Positions 8,610 to 18,205 of a stretch of 64,000 nt of DNA are shown one piece after another. A program made the translations under genes and the position numbers. The notes below the pieces were generated by a model that had not been told where the DNA came from, ran no database searches, and was given only the letters and a program-made list of their open reading frames with translations. Where the stretch lies: NCBI GenBank assembly GCA_947502265.1, contig CANMZB010000008.1:124001-188000 (forward strand), read 5' to 3'. How positions within the stretch are numbered: position 1 is the stretch's first letter; each line of letters opens with the position of its first letter. Source of the DNA: an uncultured Sulfitobacter sp. (GTDB lineage: Bacteria > Pseudomonadota > Alphaproteobacteria > Rhodobacterales > Rhodobacteraceae).

Positions 8610-9824
8610 ATGTCCAAAATCAAGGTAGAAAACCCCATCGTCGAACTTGATGGCGATGAAATGACCCGCATCATCTGGGATTTCATCAAAAAGAAGCTCA
8701 TCCTTCCCTATCTCGATGTCGATCTGAAATACTATGATCTTGGCATTCAGGCGCGCGACGAGACGGATGACCAGATCACCATTGATGCCGCCCATGCGAT
8801 CAAGAAATACGGCGTTGGCGTCAAATGTGCGACCATCACGCCCGACGAGGGTCGCGTCGAGGAATTTGGCCTGAAAAAGATGTGGCGCAGCCCCAACGGT
8901 ACGATCCGCAACATTCTGGGCGGTGTCGTGTTCCGTGAGCCGATTCTGTGCAAAAACGTACCGCGCCTTGTGCCCGGTTGGACACAGCCCATCGTCATCG
9001 GCCGCCACGCTTATGGCGACCAGTACCGCGCCACCGACATGAAATTCCCCGGCCCCGGTACGTTGTCGATGAAATTCGTCGGCGATGACGGCACGGTCAT
9101 GGAAGAGGAAGTGTTCCAGGCACCCTCCTCCGGCGTCTATATGGCGATGTATAACCTTGACGATTCAATCAAGGATTTCGCCCGCGCCTCGATGAACTAT
9201 GGCCTGCAACGCGGCTGGCCTGTGTATCTGTCGACCAAGAACACGATTCTGAAAAACTATGACGGCCAGTTCATGCTGCTGTTCCAGGAAATCTTTGACA
9301 CCGAATTCAAAGACAAGTTCGAAAAAGCGGGCATCACCTATGAGCACCGCCTAATCGATGATATGGTTGCGGCTGCGATGAAATGGTCCGGCGGCTATGT
9401 CTGGGCTTGCAAGAACTACGACGGCGATGTGCAATCCGATACGGTTGCGCAGGGCTTTGGCTCGCTTGGCCTGATGACTTCCGTGCTGATGACACCCGAC
9501 GGGCAGACCGTCGAGGCCGAAGCAGCACACGGCACCGTGACGCGTCACTACCGCCAGCACCAGAAGGGCGAAGAGACGTCTACCAACTCCATCGCGTCGA
9601 TCTACGCATGGACCGGCGGTCTCAAGCACCGTGGCAAGCTGGATGGTAACGAAGCGCTGACCAACTTTGCCGAGACGCTTGAAAAAGTTGTCGTGGACAC
9701 TGTGGAAAGCGGCGACATGACCAAGGATCTGGCGTTGCTTGTTGGCCCCGACCAGAAGTGGCTGACCACTATGGGTTTCCTCGAAAAAGTCGACGAAAAT
9801 CTGAACGCTGCGCTGAAAGGCTAA
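8610..9824 (+). CDS. icd: NADP-dependent isocitrate dehydrogenase
   Basis: A 404-residue enzyme of the eukaryote-like homodimeric NADP-IDH type, oxidising isocitrate to 2-oxoglutarate in the TCA cycle. Visible signatures are [16 protein letters not shown] at the N-terminus, the substrate loop [21 protein letters not shown] and [12 protein letters not shown] near the C-terminus. The start at 8610 has AAGGA six bases upstream; the in-frame ATG at 8574 lacks one and adds residues not seen in the family. A strong terminator follows, so icd is probably monocistronic. Confidence 0.97.
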   Translation: MSKIKVENPIVELDGDEMTRIIWDFIKKKLILPYLDVDLKYYDLGIQARDETDDQITIDAAHAIKKYGVGVKCATITPDEGRVEEFGLKKMWRSPNGTIRNILGGVVFREPILCKNVPRLVPGWTQPIVIGRHAYGDQYRATDMKFPGPGTLSMKFVGDDGTVMEEEVFQAPSSGVYMAMYNLDDSIKDFARASMNYGLQRGWPVYLSTKNTILKNYDGQFMLLFQEIFDTEFKDKFEKAGITYEHRLIDDMVAAAMKWSGGYVWACKNYDGDVQSDTVAQGFGSLGLMTSVLMTPDGQTVEAEAAHGTVTRHYRQHQKGEETSTNSIASIYAWTGGLKHRGKLDGNEALTNFAETLEKVVVDTVESGDMTKDLALLVGPDQKWLTTMGFLEKVDENLNAALKG

Positions 9825-9840
9825 GCGTTAGGATGTACCG

Positions 9841-9871
9841 AAGGGGCCGCTTTTACAGCGGCCCCTTTTTT
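9841..9871 (+). terminator. Rho-independent terminator of icd
   Basis: A perfect 10-bp stem (AAGGGGCCGC / GCGGCCCCTT) with a 7-base loop is followed by a T run. It starts 16 bases after the icd stop. Confidence 0.93.
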
Positions 9872-9905
9872 ATGCGCGACGTGATCTGCTCGGTGTTTTC
9901 GGTCG

Positions 9906-10112
9906 TTACTGCGTTCGGTTATGGGTACGCGCATAAAGCTCCGCAATGATGGTGCTTGCGGTCTTTTCAAAGAGACACGGCACAAAAGCATGGACCATCG
10001 CAGCACCACCCGCCAGAAACAACTTGCCCGAAAACTTCAGCGCGAAAGCCATATGCTGAAAGAAGCTCTCGTCGACTTTTGCGGGATGTTCGAGGAAAAT
10101 GCGGCTAATCAT
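9906..10112 (-). CDS. DUF6356 family small membrane protein
   Basis: A 68-residue protein beginning MISRIFLEHPAKVDESFFQH with one hydrophobic segment, about residues 32-47 (LFLAGGAAMVHAFVP). The EHP...ES...HM pattern and the AG...VHAxVP segment match my recollection of the DUF6356 family, which is widespread in Rhodobacterales and has no known function. AGGAG stands upstream of the ATG at a normal distance. It is convergent with icd across the terminator and divergent from the Lrp-type regulator. Confidence 0.75.
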   Translation of the reverse strand: MISRIFLEHPAKVDESFFQHMAFALKFSGKLFLAGGAAMVHAFVPCLFEKTASTIIAELYARTHNRTQ

Positions 10113-10235
10113 GGGTGATGGCTCCTGCTGGCGAATTTTATTTGCAACAGCTTACCCTGCGCACCACGCCCATTCGTCCCAAAAACCGGGCGTTGCAGGG
10201 TTGATTTTGGGACAATTTCACACCAAACATATAAA

Positions 10236-10694
10236 ATGAGTGAAATTGATGACATCGATCGCCGTATTTTGAGCGCTTTGCAACGTGACGCCGGTCAATC
10301 GCTTGATGCGTTGGGGGTGCAGATCGGGTTGTCGCGCAACGCCTGCTGGCGCCGCATTCGCCAGATGGAAGGTGCGGGCGTAATTACCGGGCGTATCGCG
10401 ACTGTCGATCCGGCCAAGCTTGGTCTGGGGCTATGCGTCTTTATGCAGGTGCGCACCAATGCCCATACCCCGGACTGGCTTGAAAAATTCTCCGCTGCGA
10501 CCAAAGCGATGCCCGAGATACAGGGGGTCTACCGGATGAGCGGTGATCTTGACTATTTGATCCGCGCGCGTGTAGCGGATATGGCAGGGTACGACCGGCT
10601 TTATCAACGACTCATCAGCAAGGTTGCATTGTCGGATGTCTCGGCCAGTTTTGTTATGGAAGAGATCAAGGAAACGGCACAATTGCCGCTTTAA
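10236..10694 (+). CDS. Lrp/AsnC family transcriptional regulator
   Basis: A 152-residue regulator with an N-terminal HTH (DIDRRILSALQRDAGQSLDAL; recognition helix near GLSRNACWRRIRQME) and a C-terminal RAM/AsnC ligand domain (about residues 70-145, including VYRMSGDLDYLIRARV). Proteins of this family sense amino acids and form octamers on DNA. It sits 15 bases upstream of an SMR exporter gene, so it may control that exporter; many Lrp-type regulators control amino-acid efflux. The ligand cannot be read from sequence. Confidence 0.92.
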   Translation: MSEIDDIDRRILSALQRDAGQSLDALGVQIGLSRNACWRRIRQMEGAGVITGRIATVDPAKLGLGLCVFMQVRTNAHTPDWLEKFSAATKAMPEIQGVYRMSGDLDYLIRARVADMAGYDRLYQRLISKVALSDVSASFVMEEIKETAQLPL

Positions 10695-10709
10695 AAGGAG
10701 TTAAACCCG

Positions 10710-11042
10710 ATGCCCGTATATCTGGTGCTTGCCCTCGCGGTGCTGACTGAAACCATCGGGACAACCGCCCTACAGGCGAGCCAGCAATTTACCAAGCTCG
10801 GACCGTCGGTGTTGGTCGTGGTGGCTTATGCGCTCTCCTTCTATCTGCTCTCCATCACGCTGCGGACAATGCCTGTTGGTGTAGTCTATGCATTGTGGAG
10901 CGGCTTGGGCATCATCCTCATCGCCGGTATCGGTTACGTTGCTTTTGGTCAGCGGCTTGATTTTCCAGCTATAATCGGCATGCTTCTGATCGTTGCGGGA
11001 ATCGCGACGATTAACCTGTTTTCGGCCACAACAACTCATTGA
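10710..11042 (+). CDS. SMR family multidrug efflux protein (EmrE/QacE-like)
   Basis: A 110-residue protein with four hydrophobic helices, the family's usual size. The essential membrane glutamate is present at residue 14 (LTETIGT), and Trp63 in YALWSGLG matches the conserved EmrE tryptophan. Such dimers exchange cationic compounds, guanidinium or polyamine-like molecules for protons in the inner membrane. AAAGGAG lies upstream of the ATG. The gene follows the Lrp-type regulator and probably shares its transcript. Confidence 0.93.
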   Translation: MPVYLVLALAVLTETIGTTALQASQQFTKLGPSVLVVVAYALSFYLLSITLRTMPVGVVYALWSGLGIILIAGIGYVAFGQRLDFPAIIGMLLIVAGIATINLFSATTTH

Positions 11043-11120
11043 TCGCATCTCGTTGCGGCCTGAACGGGCGCTGTGGAACTATTCAACACCGCCCGCGTTA
11101 AGGATATGTGAGCGCATTTT

Positions 11121-11167
11121 TGGGCGGGTACTGATCCGCCTAACTGGTCGTCAACCGGATAAGCCCA
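11121..11167 (+). promoter_or_regulatory. Possible structured element in the gap before typA
   Basis: In the 257-base gap between the SMR gene and typA I see an outer pairing TGGGC/GCCCA enclosing a weak inner hairpin (GCGG/CCGC) and a better one (CTGGT/ACCGG). It could form a small branched RNA leader. No known riboswitch or ncRNA is recognised, and no ORF of note lies in this gap. Confidence 0.2.
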
Positions 11168-11299
11168 TTCAAATAGCCGCTTTTGATCCTGCGTGCGTGC
11201 GAGAAAGACAGCAACGACGCAGCGTGATATCCTTTTTTTGCTGGTCATTGCTGCGGATGCACGGTAAGGCCGCTCAACTCTCCGAGACAAGGTATACCA

Positions 11300-13117
11300 A
11301 TGGACCTGCGTAACATCGCAATTATCGCTCACGTTGACCACGGCAAAACGACGCTGGTGGACGAGCTTCTCAAGCAATCCGGCACCTACCGCGAAAATCA
11401 GGCAACGACTGAACGCGCGATGGACAGCAACGATCTGGAGCGCGAGCGCGGCATCACCATTTTTGCCAAGCCGACATCCGTCGAATGGAAAGGCACGCGC
11501 CTCAACATCGTCGATACCCCCGGCCACGCCGATTTCGGTGGCGAGGTGGAGCGTATTCTGTCGATGGTTGACGGTGTTGTTTTGCTGGTGGATGCGGCCG
11601 AAGGCCCGATGCCCCAGACCAAATTCGTGACATCCAAAGCGCTGAAGCTGGGCCTGCGCCCCATCGTCGTGATCAACAAGGTCGACAAGCCCGATGGCGA
11701 ACCCGACCGTGCGCTTGACGAGGTTTTCGACCTGTTCGCGAACCTCGACGCGACCGAAGAGCAGCTTGATTTCCCTATGATGTATGCGTCCGGCCGGTCC
11801 GGTTGGGCCGATCACACGCTGGACGGGCCGCGCAAAGGTCTGGACGCGCTGTTCGAGTTGATCCTCGAACATGTCCCTGCGCCAAAGCAAATCGAAGACA
11901 TCGACAAGCCGTTTACCATGTTGGCGACCACTTTGGGCGGGGATCCGTTTCTGGGCCGTTTGCTGACGGGCCGTGTTGAAACCGGAACGCTGAAGGCGGG
12001 CCAGACGATCAAAGCCATGTCGCGCGACGGCACACTGATCGAAAACTTCCGCTGCACCAAAATCCTCGCTTATCGCGGGCTGGACCAGACAGCGATTGAT
12101 ACGGCCGAAGCGGGCGATATCGTCTCGATTGCGGGCATGACGAAGGCCACTGTGGCCGACACGCTGGCGGAGCAATCTGTCACGGACGCGATTCCAGCAC
12201 AGCCCATTGATCCGCCGACCATCACCGTTACTTTCGGCATCAACGATAGCCCGCTGGCGGGTCGTGACGGCAAGAAAGTGCAGTCGCGCGTGATCCGTGA
12301 GCGGCTCCATAAAGAAGCCGAAAGTAACGTCGCGATCAAGATATCCGACACACCGGGCGGCGAAGCCTTTGAAGTCGCCGGTCGTGGCGAACTCCAGATG
12401 GGTGTTCTGATCGAGAACATGCGCCGCGAGGGATTCGAATTGTCGATCTCGCGCCCGCAGGTTCTGTTTCAGGAAATCGACGGCGTGCGTCATGAGCCGA
12501 TCGAAGAAGCTACCATCGACGTGGATGACGAATACTCCGGCGTTGTGATCGAAAAGCTGACCGGCACGCGCAAGGGCGAACTGGTCGAGATGAAGCCCGC
12601 TGGCGCTGGTAAAACCCGCATCGTGGCGCATGTGCCATCGCGCGGTTTGATCGGCTATCACGGCGAATTCCTGACTGATACACGTGGCACGGGCGTTCTG
12701 AACCGGGTGTTCCATGCATGGGCACCACACAAAGGTGCAATCCCTGGCCGCCGCGCAGGTGTTCTGATTTCGATGGAGAACGGCACGGCTGTTTCATACG
12801 CCTTGTGGAAGCTGGAAGATCGCGGACGCTTTTTCATCGGTGCACAAACGGACGTGTACACCGGCATGATTATTGGTGAGCACAGCCGCGAAAACGATCT
12901 GGAAGTGAACCCGTTGAAAGGCAAGCAGCTGACCAACGTGCGCGCCTCCGGCACCGACGAAGCAGTGCGTTTGACCACGCCCATCACGCTGAGCCTTGAA
13001 GAGGCGATTGCATATATTGACGATGACGAGCTGGTCGAAGTGACACCGAATGCGATCCGTCTGCGCAAGCGTTATTTAGATCCGCACGAGCGTAAGCGGA
13101 TGTCAAAGGCGAGCTGA
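11300..13117 (+). CDS. typA: TypA/BipA ribosome-associated GTPase
   Basis: A 605-residue translational GTPase. The G motifs are [10 protein letters not shown] (G1), RGITI (G2), [14 protein letters not shown] (G3), NKVDKPD (G4) and SGRSGW (G5 region), followed by EF-Tu-like domain 2, EF-G-like domains III and V and the TypA-specific C-terminal domain. TypA binds the 70S ribosome and aids 50S assembly and stress or cold adaptation. Length is standard. AAGGT stands before the ATG, and a strong terminator lies 20 bases after the stop. Confidence 0.97.
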   Translation: MDLRNIAIIAHVDHGKTTLVDELLKQSGTYRENQATTERAMDSNDLERERGITIFAKPTSVEWKGTRLNIVDTPGHADFGGEVERILSMVDGVVLLVDAAEGPMPQTKFVTSKALKLGLRPIVVINKVDKPDGEPDRALDEVFDLFANLDATEEQLDFPMMYASGRSGWADHTLDGPRKGLDALFELILEHVPAPKQIEDIDKPFTMLATTLGGDPFLGRLLTGRVETGTLKAGQTIKAMSRDGTLIENFRCTKILAYRGLDQTAIDTAEAGDIVSIAGMTKATVADTLAEQSVTDAIPAQPIDPPTITVTFGINDSPLAGRDGKKVQSRVIRERLHKEAESNVAIKISDTPGGEAFEVAGRGELQMGVLIENMRREGFELSISRPQVLFQEIDGVRHEPIEEATIDVDDEYSGVVIEKLTGTRKGELVEMKPAGAGKTRIVAHVPSRGLIGYHGEFLTDTRGTGVLNRVFHAWAPHKGAIPGRRAGVLISMENGTAVSYALWKLEDRGRFFIGAQTDVYTGMIIGEHSRENDLEVNPLKGKQLTNVRASGTDEAVRLTTPITLSLEEAIAYIDDDELVEVTPNAIRLRKRYLDPHERKRMSKAS

Positions 13118-13136
13118 TCCCCGTCGCACGAATTGG

Positions 13137-13167
13137 AAAAGGCGCCCCGTTGAGGGCGCCTTTTTTG
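13137..13167 (+). terminator. Rho-independent terminator of typA
   Basis: The stem GGCGCCC / GGGCGCC has a 6-base loop and is preceded by AAAA and followed by TTTTTT. The A and T runs extend the stem, so it could work in both directions and also serve the convergent DUF1330-alaS unit. Confidence 0.92.
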
Positions 13168-13231
13168 TTGAAACGGGGTTAGCGGCTACGCCGCATGAGT
13201 TTAAAGGCCAAATGAAGCCGTGAGACGGTGC

Positions 13232-13519
13232 CTATTCAGACGTCTCTACGATCATTAATTCGCGTTCGGACGCACCGCGTGCATGGTTGAGAGCGGCCTG
13301 ATAGGCATCTGAATAATAGCATTTTTCCGCGCTCTCGACATCTGAAAACCGGGCCACGACATTTCGTGGACGTTCCTTGCCTTCAAGCTGCACAAAACGG
13401 CCACCGCGCGCGATGAACTTGCCGCCATGATCTGCGATGGCTTTGGTCGCGCCTTCTGCATATTTCTTGTAAGCCTCTTCATCGGAGACTGTGACGTGGG
13501 CGATCCAGAGTGCTGGCAT
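13232..13519 (-). CDS. DUF1330 family protein
   Basis: A 95-residue alpha/beta-barrel-fold (ferredoxin-like) protein starting MPALWIAHVTVSDEEAYKKY. The conserved DUF1330 features GGKFIARGG and the C-terminal SDAYQAALNHARGASERE are present. Function of the family is unknown, though members fold like dimeric alpha-beta barrel proteins. It lies three bases after the alaS stop on the same strand and is probably cotranscribed with alaS, which says little about its role. Confidence 0.9.
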   Translation of the reverse strand: MPALWIAHVTVSDEEAYKKYAEGATKAIADHGGKFIARGGRFVQLEGKERPRNVVARFSDVESAEKCYYSDAYQAALNHARGASERELMIVETSE

Positions 13520-13522
13520 GGT

Positions 13523-16180
13523 CTATCCTTTCAGTACGGTTTCGGCGGCAGCTATGGCGGCTTGGGCGTTTTCAGCAGACGCGCCGCCGCCTTGCGCCAT
13601 GTCTGCGCGGCCACCGCCACCTTTGCCTCCCAACTCTGCCACAGCAGCGCGGACAATGTCGACGGCAGAGAGAGTGGAGATAAGATCTTCGGTAACACCG
13701 GCCGCGACAGCAGCCTTGCCGCCTGTATTAGCGATCAACAGCACAGCGCCGGATTTCAGGCGCGCCTTATGTTCGTCCACAAGCGCCGGTAAATCCTTGC
13801 CCGTTACGCCAGTAAGAACCTGCGCGTGAAATGCGGTGCCGCCCACGTCGCGGGATTCCGGCGCGGCATCGCCGGTGCCAGCCATCGCAAGTTCGCGGCG
13901 CAGTTGTGCGACCTCGTTGGTGAGCGCGCGACGCTCGTCGATGAGTGACTTCACACGCTTCGGCACGTCGGATGGCGCGGTTTTCAGCGCATCCGCCACT
14001 GTCGCCAGTGCTTTTTGCTGGTGACGCAACCACGCCAAAGCCTCGGGCCCTGTCAACGCCTCGATCCGGCGAACGCCGGCGCTGCTGGCACTGTCGCCCA
14101 GCAAAACGAACGCGCCTATGTCGCCGGTCTGGCGCACATGGGTGCCGCCGCACAGCTCCAGTGAATAGGTCGTTTTATCAACCCCTTTGCCAGAACCGTC
14201 TTTGCGCCCCATGGAAACAACACGAACCTCATCACCGTACTTCTCGCCAAAAAGCGCCTGCGCACCGAGCGCTCGCGCGTCGTCCGGCGTCATGATCCGG
14301 GTATCGACGATGGTGTTCTGGCGAATATAATCGTTCACTTCACGCTCGATTTTAGCGAGTTCCAGCGCGTCGAGAGCCTGATTGTGGCTAAAATCAAAAC
14401 GAAGACGGTCATCGGCATTGAGCGATCCGCGTTGTGCAACATGATCACCAAGCGTGCCGCGCAGGGCCTCGTGCAGCAGATGCGTCGCAGAGTGATTGGC
14501 GCGGATCGCCGTACGGCGGGCGTGATTCACTTCAAGGGTGGCCGCTTGCATGTTGTAAATATTACCTTTTTCAACAGTGGCAAAGTGAACGACAATGCCT
14601 GCACTTTTTCTCGTGTCTGTCACACGCGCCTCACCGCTCTCGGTCGTGATACGACCAGTATCGCCCACCTGCCCACCACTTTCTGCATAAAACGGGGTCT
14701 GGTTCAGCGCGATCTGGACGTTGTCACCTTCTTTGGCTGTCTTGACTTGCGCGCCATCCTGCACGAGGGCTGCGATCTTTCCTTCGGCGGTTTCGGTCTC
14801 GTAGCCGAGAAAATCCGTCACACCAGCCTTGTCGGCGACATCGAACCAAACGGTTGCATCCTCCGCTTCGCCTGAACCGGCCCAGGCCGCGCGTGCTTTG
14901 GCCTTTTGCTCTGCCATTGCCGTATCGAAACCAGCGGTATCAACCCCAAGTCCTTTTTCACGCAGTGCGTCTTGGGTCAGATCCAACGGAAAGCCGAAGG
15001 TATCGTACAGCTTGAACGCCGTTGCACCGGGCAAATCAGCCCCTTTGTCCAAGCCGACCAGCTCGTCGTCCAACAGTTTCAAACCGCGATCAAGCGTCTG
15101 GCGAAAGCGCGTTTCTTCTTGCAGGAGTGTCTGTTCAATCATCGACTGCGCCTGCCCCAATTCCGGATACGCCGCACCCATCTGCCGCACGAGCGCCGGC
15201 ACAAGCCGGTGCATCAGAGGATCCTGAACGCCCAACAGATGTGCATGACGCATCGCGCGCCGCATGATCCGCCGCAGCACATAGCCCCGACCATCGTTGC
15301 TGGGCATCACGCCATCCGCCATGAGGAACGAAGTGGAGCGCAGATGGTCAGCGATCACACGGTGATGGGTCTTTCCCGCGCCGTCCGGATCGGTATTGGA
15401 AACATTGGCAGACGCCTCGATCAGGCTGCGCATCAGGTCCGTCGCATAATTGTCGTTTGTGCCCTGCAACAAAGCCGCAACGCGCTCGATGCCCATGCCC
15501 GTGTCGATGGATTTGTTCGGCAGGTCGCGACGGCTGCCGTCTTCGAACTGCTCGTATTGCATAAAAACGAGGTTCCAGATTTCGACAAAGCGGTCACCGT
15601 CTTCTTCGGGAGAGCCGGGAGGACCACCCCAGATGTGATCACCGTGATCGTAGAAAATTTCCGTACAGGGGCCGCAGGGACCAGTCGGACCGGCGGACCA
15701 GAAGTTGTCATCCGTCGCGATCCGGATGATGCGATCATCACCGAGGCCCGCGTGCTTTTTCCAGATTGCGACTGCTTCGTCGTCCGTATGATAGACGGTG
15801 ACCAACAGCCGATCAGGATCAATGCCGAACTCTTTGGTCAGAAGATCCCAAGCGAGCGGGATTGCGTCTTCCTTGAAGTAGTCACCGAAGCTGAAATTAC
15901 CCAACATCTCGAAAAAGGTATGGTGGCGTGCGGTGTAACCTACATTGTCGAGATCATTGTGTTTGCCGCCTGCGCGGACGCATTTCTGCGCAGTGGTTGC
16001 GCGGGTGTAGTCGCGGGTTTCGACGCCGGTAAACAGGTTCTTGAACTGAACCATGCCGGCCGCAGTAAACATCAACGTCGGATCATTGCGCGGCACCAGC
16101 GGGCTGGAGGGCTGCACCGAATGGCCATTGCGTTCAAAATAGCTGAGGAACGTCGAGCGGATGTCGTTTAGCGTTTGCAT
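13523..16180 (-). CDS. alaS: Alanyl-tRNA synthetase
   Basis: An 885-residue AlaRS. The N-terminal aminoacylation domain begins [15 protein letters not shown]; the editing domain carries the zinc-binding [11 protein letters not shown] and [10 protein letters not shown] motifs; a C-terminal DHHA1-type domain ends in the glycine-rich [15 protein letters not shown] segment. It charges tRNA-Ala and clears mischarged serine or glycine. The start at 16180 gives the family-typical N-terminus; an in-frame upstream extension of 40 residues is not homologous and includes part of the recA terminator region. Confidence 0.98.
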   Translation of the reverse strand: MQTLNDIRSTFLSYFERNGHSVQPSSPLVPRNDPTLMFTAAGMVQFKNLFTGVETRDYTRATTAQKCVRAGGKHNDLDNVGYTARHHTFFEMLGNFSFGDYFKEDAIPLAWDLLTKEFGIDPDRLLVTVYHTDDEAVAIWKKHAGLGDDRIIRIATDDNFWSAGPTGPCGPCTEIFYDHGDHIWGGPPGSPEEDGDRFVEIWNLVFMQYEQFEDGSRRDLPNKSIDTGMGIERVAALLQGTNDNYATDLMRSLIEASANVSNTDPDGAGKTHHRVIADHLRSTSFLMADGVMPSNDGRGYVLRRIMRRAMRHAHLLGVQDPLMHRLVPALVRQMGAAYPELGQAQSMIEQTLLQEETRFRQTLDRGLKLLDDELVGLDKGADLPGATAFKLYDTFGFPLDLTQDALREKGLGVDTAGFDTAMAEQKAKARAAWAGSGEAEDATVWFDVADKAGVTDFLGYETETAEGKIAALVQDGAQVKTAKEGDNVQIALNQTPFYAESGGQVGDTGRITTESGEARVTDTRKSAGIVVHFATVEKGNIYNMQAATLEVNHARRTAIRANHSATHLLHEALRGTLGDHVAQRGSLNADDRLRFDFSHNQALDALELAKIEREVNDYIRQNTIVDTRIMTPDDARALGAQALFGEKYGDEVRVVSMGRKDGSGKGVDKTTYSLELCGGTHVRQTGDIGAFVLLGDSASSAGVRRIEALTGPEALAWLRHQQKALATVADALKTAPSDVPKRVKSLIDERRALTNEVAQLRRELAMAGTGDAAPESRDVGGTAFHAQVLTGVTGKDLPALVDEHKARLKSGAVLLIANTGGKAAVAAGVTEDLISTLSAVDIVRAAVAELGGKGGGGRADMAQGGGASAENAQAAIAAAETVLKG

Positions 16181-16261
16181 AGGGGTCCGTCCTTTTGGCG
16201 CGGTGAATTCGGTCCCCGTCAGATACCCCCGCGCGGCAAGGCTGTCCACAGGCGCACCACG

Positions 16262-16294
16262 TAAAAAGGGCGCTGCCCGGCCGGACAGCGCCCC
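16262..16294 (-). terminator. Rho-independent terminator of recA
   Basis: Read on the minus strand, GGGCGCTG and CAGCGCCC form an 8-bp stem around a GC-rich inner loop, followed by TTTTT. It lies about 28 bases after the recA stop and before alaS. Confidence 0.9.
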
Positions 16295-16321
16295 GTTCAT
16301 GTGTCGTTGTACGCGCCGCGA

Positions 16322-17392
16322 TTATTCTTCAAGGATATCGGGATCGTCCATTTTTTCTGAACCGTTGAAATCCAGACCATTGGCTGCGCGAATCTTGTCT
16401 TCGATCTCGATCGCCATGGCTTCGTTCTCGCGCAGGAATGTTTTGGCGTTTTCGCGCCCTTGCCCGATCCGTTCATCGCCATAGGAGAACCAACTGCCGG
16501 ACTTGTCCACGATGCCCGCCTTCACACCCATATCAAGGATTTCACCCATCTTGGAGATGCCCTCGCCATACATGATGTCGAATTCGACCTGCTTGAACGG
16601 GGGGGCCACCTTGTTTTTGACGACCTTGACCCGCGTCTGGTTACCGGTGATCTCGTCACGGTCCTTGACCGAGCCGATGCGGCGGATATCGAGGCGGACA
16701 GAGGAATAGAACTTTAGCGCGTTTCCGCCCGTTGTTGTTTCCGGAGAACCGAACATCACGCCGATTTTCATGCGGATCTGGTTGATGAAGATCACCATAC
16801 AATTCGACCGCGAGATCGAACTGGTGAGTTTGCGCATCGCCTTGCTCATCAGACGGGCCTGGACCCCGACAGAGCTGTCGCCCATTTCGCCCTCAAGCTC
16901 CGATTTTGGCGTCAACGCCGCAACCGAATCTACAACGACCATGTTGACGGCCCCCGAACGCACCAGCGTGTCAACGATCTCAAGCGCCTGCTCGCCCGTA
17001 TCAGGCTGCGAGATCAGCAATTCATCCACGTCCACGCCCAGCTTGCGTGCATAAAGCGGGTCAAGAGCGTGTTCCGCATCTACAAAGGCGCAAACGCCCC
17101 CGAGCTTTTGTTGCTCGGCCACGCAATGCAGCGTCAGCGTGGTTTTACCTGATGATTCAGGGCCATATATCTCGACAATACGGCCCATCGGCAGGCCGCC
17201 AATGCCAAGCGCTATATCAAGGCCAAGCGATCCGGTCGACGATGCGGTGATATCGCGCATCGCACTGCCATCGCCCAGCTTCATGATCGAGCCTTTGCCG
17301 AACTGCCGCTCGATCTGCGCCAAGGCGCTGTCGAGCGCCTTTTTCTTGTCTGCTGATTTCTTATCCATTGTCAAAAGATCTGCCGTTGCCAT
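16322..17392 (-). CDS. recA: RecA recombinase
   Basis: A 356-residue RecA with Walker [10 protein letters not shown], the conserved MKLGDGS region, the LexA/DNA-binding loops ([19 protein letters not shown]) and the acidic C-terminal end. It performs homologous strand exchange and activates LexA self-cleavage in the SOS response. The ATG at 17392 is supported by AGGGAAG upstream; an ATG eight codons later has no ribosome site. The upstream SOS box and downstream terminator make it a single-gene unit. Confidence 0.98.
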   Translation of the reverse strand: MATADLLTMDKKSADKKKALDSALAQIERQFGKGSIMKLGDGSAMRDITASSTGSLGLDIALGIGGLPMGRIVEIYGPESSGKTTLTLHCVAEQQKLGGVCAFVDAEHALDPLYARKLGVDVDELLISQPDTGEQALEIVDTLVRSGAVNMVVVDSVAALTPKSELEGEMGDSSVGVQARLMSKAMRKLTSSISRSNCMVIFINQIRMKIGVMFGSPETTTGGNALKFYSSVRLDIRRIGSVKDRDEITGNQTRVKVVKNKVAPPFKQVEFDIMYGEGISKMGEILDMGVKAGIVDKSGSWFSYGDERIGQGRENAKTFLRENEAMAIEIEDKIRAANGLDFNGSEKMDDPDILEE

Positions 17393-17458
17393 TTGGGTTC
17401 TTCCCTTACTGTCACAGGGTTGCGCCGGCTACAATCAAAGCCTTCGACCTGTGAATTT

Positions 17459-17473
17459 GTTCTACTAATGTTC
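17459..17473. promoter_or_regulatory. Alphaproteobacterial SOS (LexA) box of recA
   Basis: GTTC-TACTAAT-GTTC exactly fits the direct-repeat GTTC-N7-GTTC operator known for alphaproteobacterial LexA. It is 67 bases upstream of recA. It is also about 120 bases upstream of the divergent sulfotransferase-like gene, which could share the control. Confidence 0.88.
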
Positions 17474-17594
17474 TTATGTGGACAAAGTGAGAACATTTCA
17501 ATCAAATTCTGCACAACCCATCTTTGCCCCCTATTGGTTAAGAACTGGTTTATGTTATGCAGTGTCATGCATACCGCCCCGAAGGAGACGTCAG

Positions 17595-18194
17595 ATGCTT
17601 GTTTTCTTTAAAGAGCGTCTCGCGTTTTTGTCTGTCCCGAAAACCGGAACAACAGCCTACGAAAAAGCGCTGGCACCGCGGGCTGACATGGTGATCAGCG
17701 ATCCGCCGCTTCTCAAGCATGCGCCCGTTTACCGTTACAACCGTTTTGTCCGGCCGATGTTTTTAAAGGTCTGCGATGCCGAAATGGAGTTGATGGCGGT
17801 CATGCGTGAACCGGTGAGCTGGCTCAGCAGTTGGTATCGCTATCGCCAGCGTCCGTTTATGAAGGGCAAGCCAAACAGCACACATGACATCAGCTTTGAT
17901 GATTTTGTGCTGGCCTATATGAAGGGCAAACGTCCCGGATTTGCCGAGGTAGGCAGCCAGCTGAAATTTCTGGAGCAGCAACCGAATGGAACGGGAATCA
18001 CGCATCTGTTCCGTTATGAGGAGCAGCCCCGCCTCCGGTATTTTCTGGAAGAGCGGCTGGAGATCAAGCTCGACCTCACGCGGGAGAATACATCGCCTCC
18101 GATGGACGTGACGCTTTCCCCCGATGTCGAGAGACGTTTTCGACGCAAATTTGCAGAAGAATTCGCGCTCTACAACAGTATCCCGCGCGATTAG
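17595..18194 (+). CDS. Sulfotransferase-fold protein
   Basis: A 199-residue protein with a 5'-phosphosulfate-binding type loop SVPKTGTTAYEKAL near the N-terminus and a 3'-phosphate-type motif VMREPVSWLSSWYRYR near residue 70, the layout of PAPS-dependent sulfotransferases. The start at 17595 has AAGGAG eight bases upstream; a longer in-frame reading from 17478 is not supported. Close relatives in Rhodobacterales are often labelled gamma-glutamyl kinase in databases, which the motifs do not support. The acceptor is unknown. It converges on cckA, 11 bases away. Confidence 0.8.
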   Translation: MLVFFKERLAFLSVPKTGTTAYEKALAPRADMVISDPPLLKHAPVYRYNRFVRPMFLKVCDAEMELMAVMREPVSWLSSWYRYRQRPFMKGKPNSTHDISFDDFVLAYMKGKRPGFAEVGSQLKFLEQQPNGTGITHLFRYEEQPRLRYFLEERLEIKLDLTRENTSPPMDVTLSPDVERRFRRKFAEEFALYNSIPRD

Positions 18195-18205
18195 AGCGCC
18201 CCGCC

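Noticed and set aside
11036-12730. Open frame of 564 codons on the minus strand opposite typA
   Set aside because: It is the antisense shadow of a clear TypA gene, with no recognisable domain.
14906-16171. Open frame of 421 codons on the plus strand opposite alaS
   Set aside because: Antisense shadow of alaS; composition is arginine- and histidine-rich as expected of shadow frames.
17595-18194. Gamma-glutamyl kinase, a label often given to relatives of this gene
   Set aside because: The sequence has sulfotransferase-type nucleotide motifs and no amino-acid kinase fold signatures.
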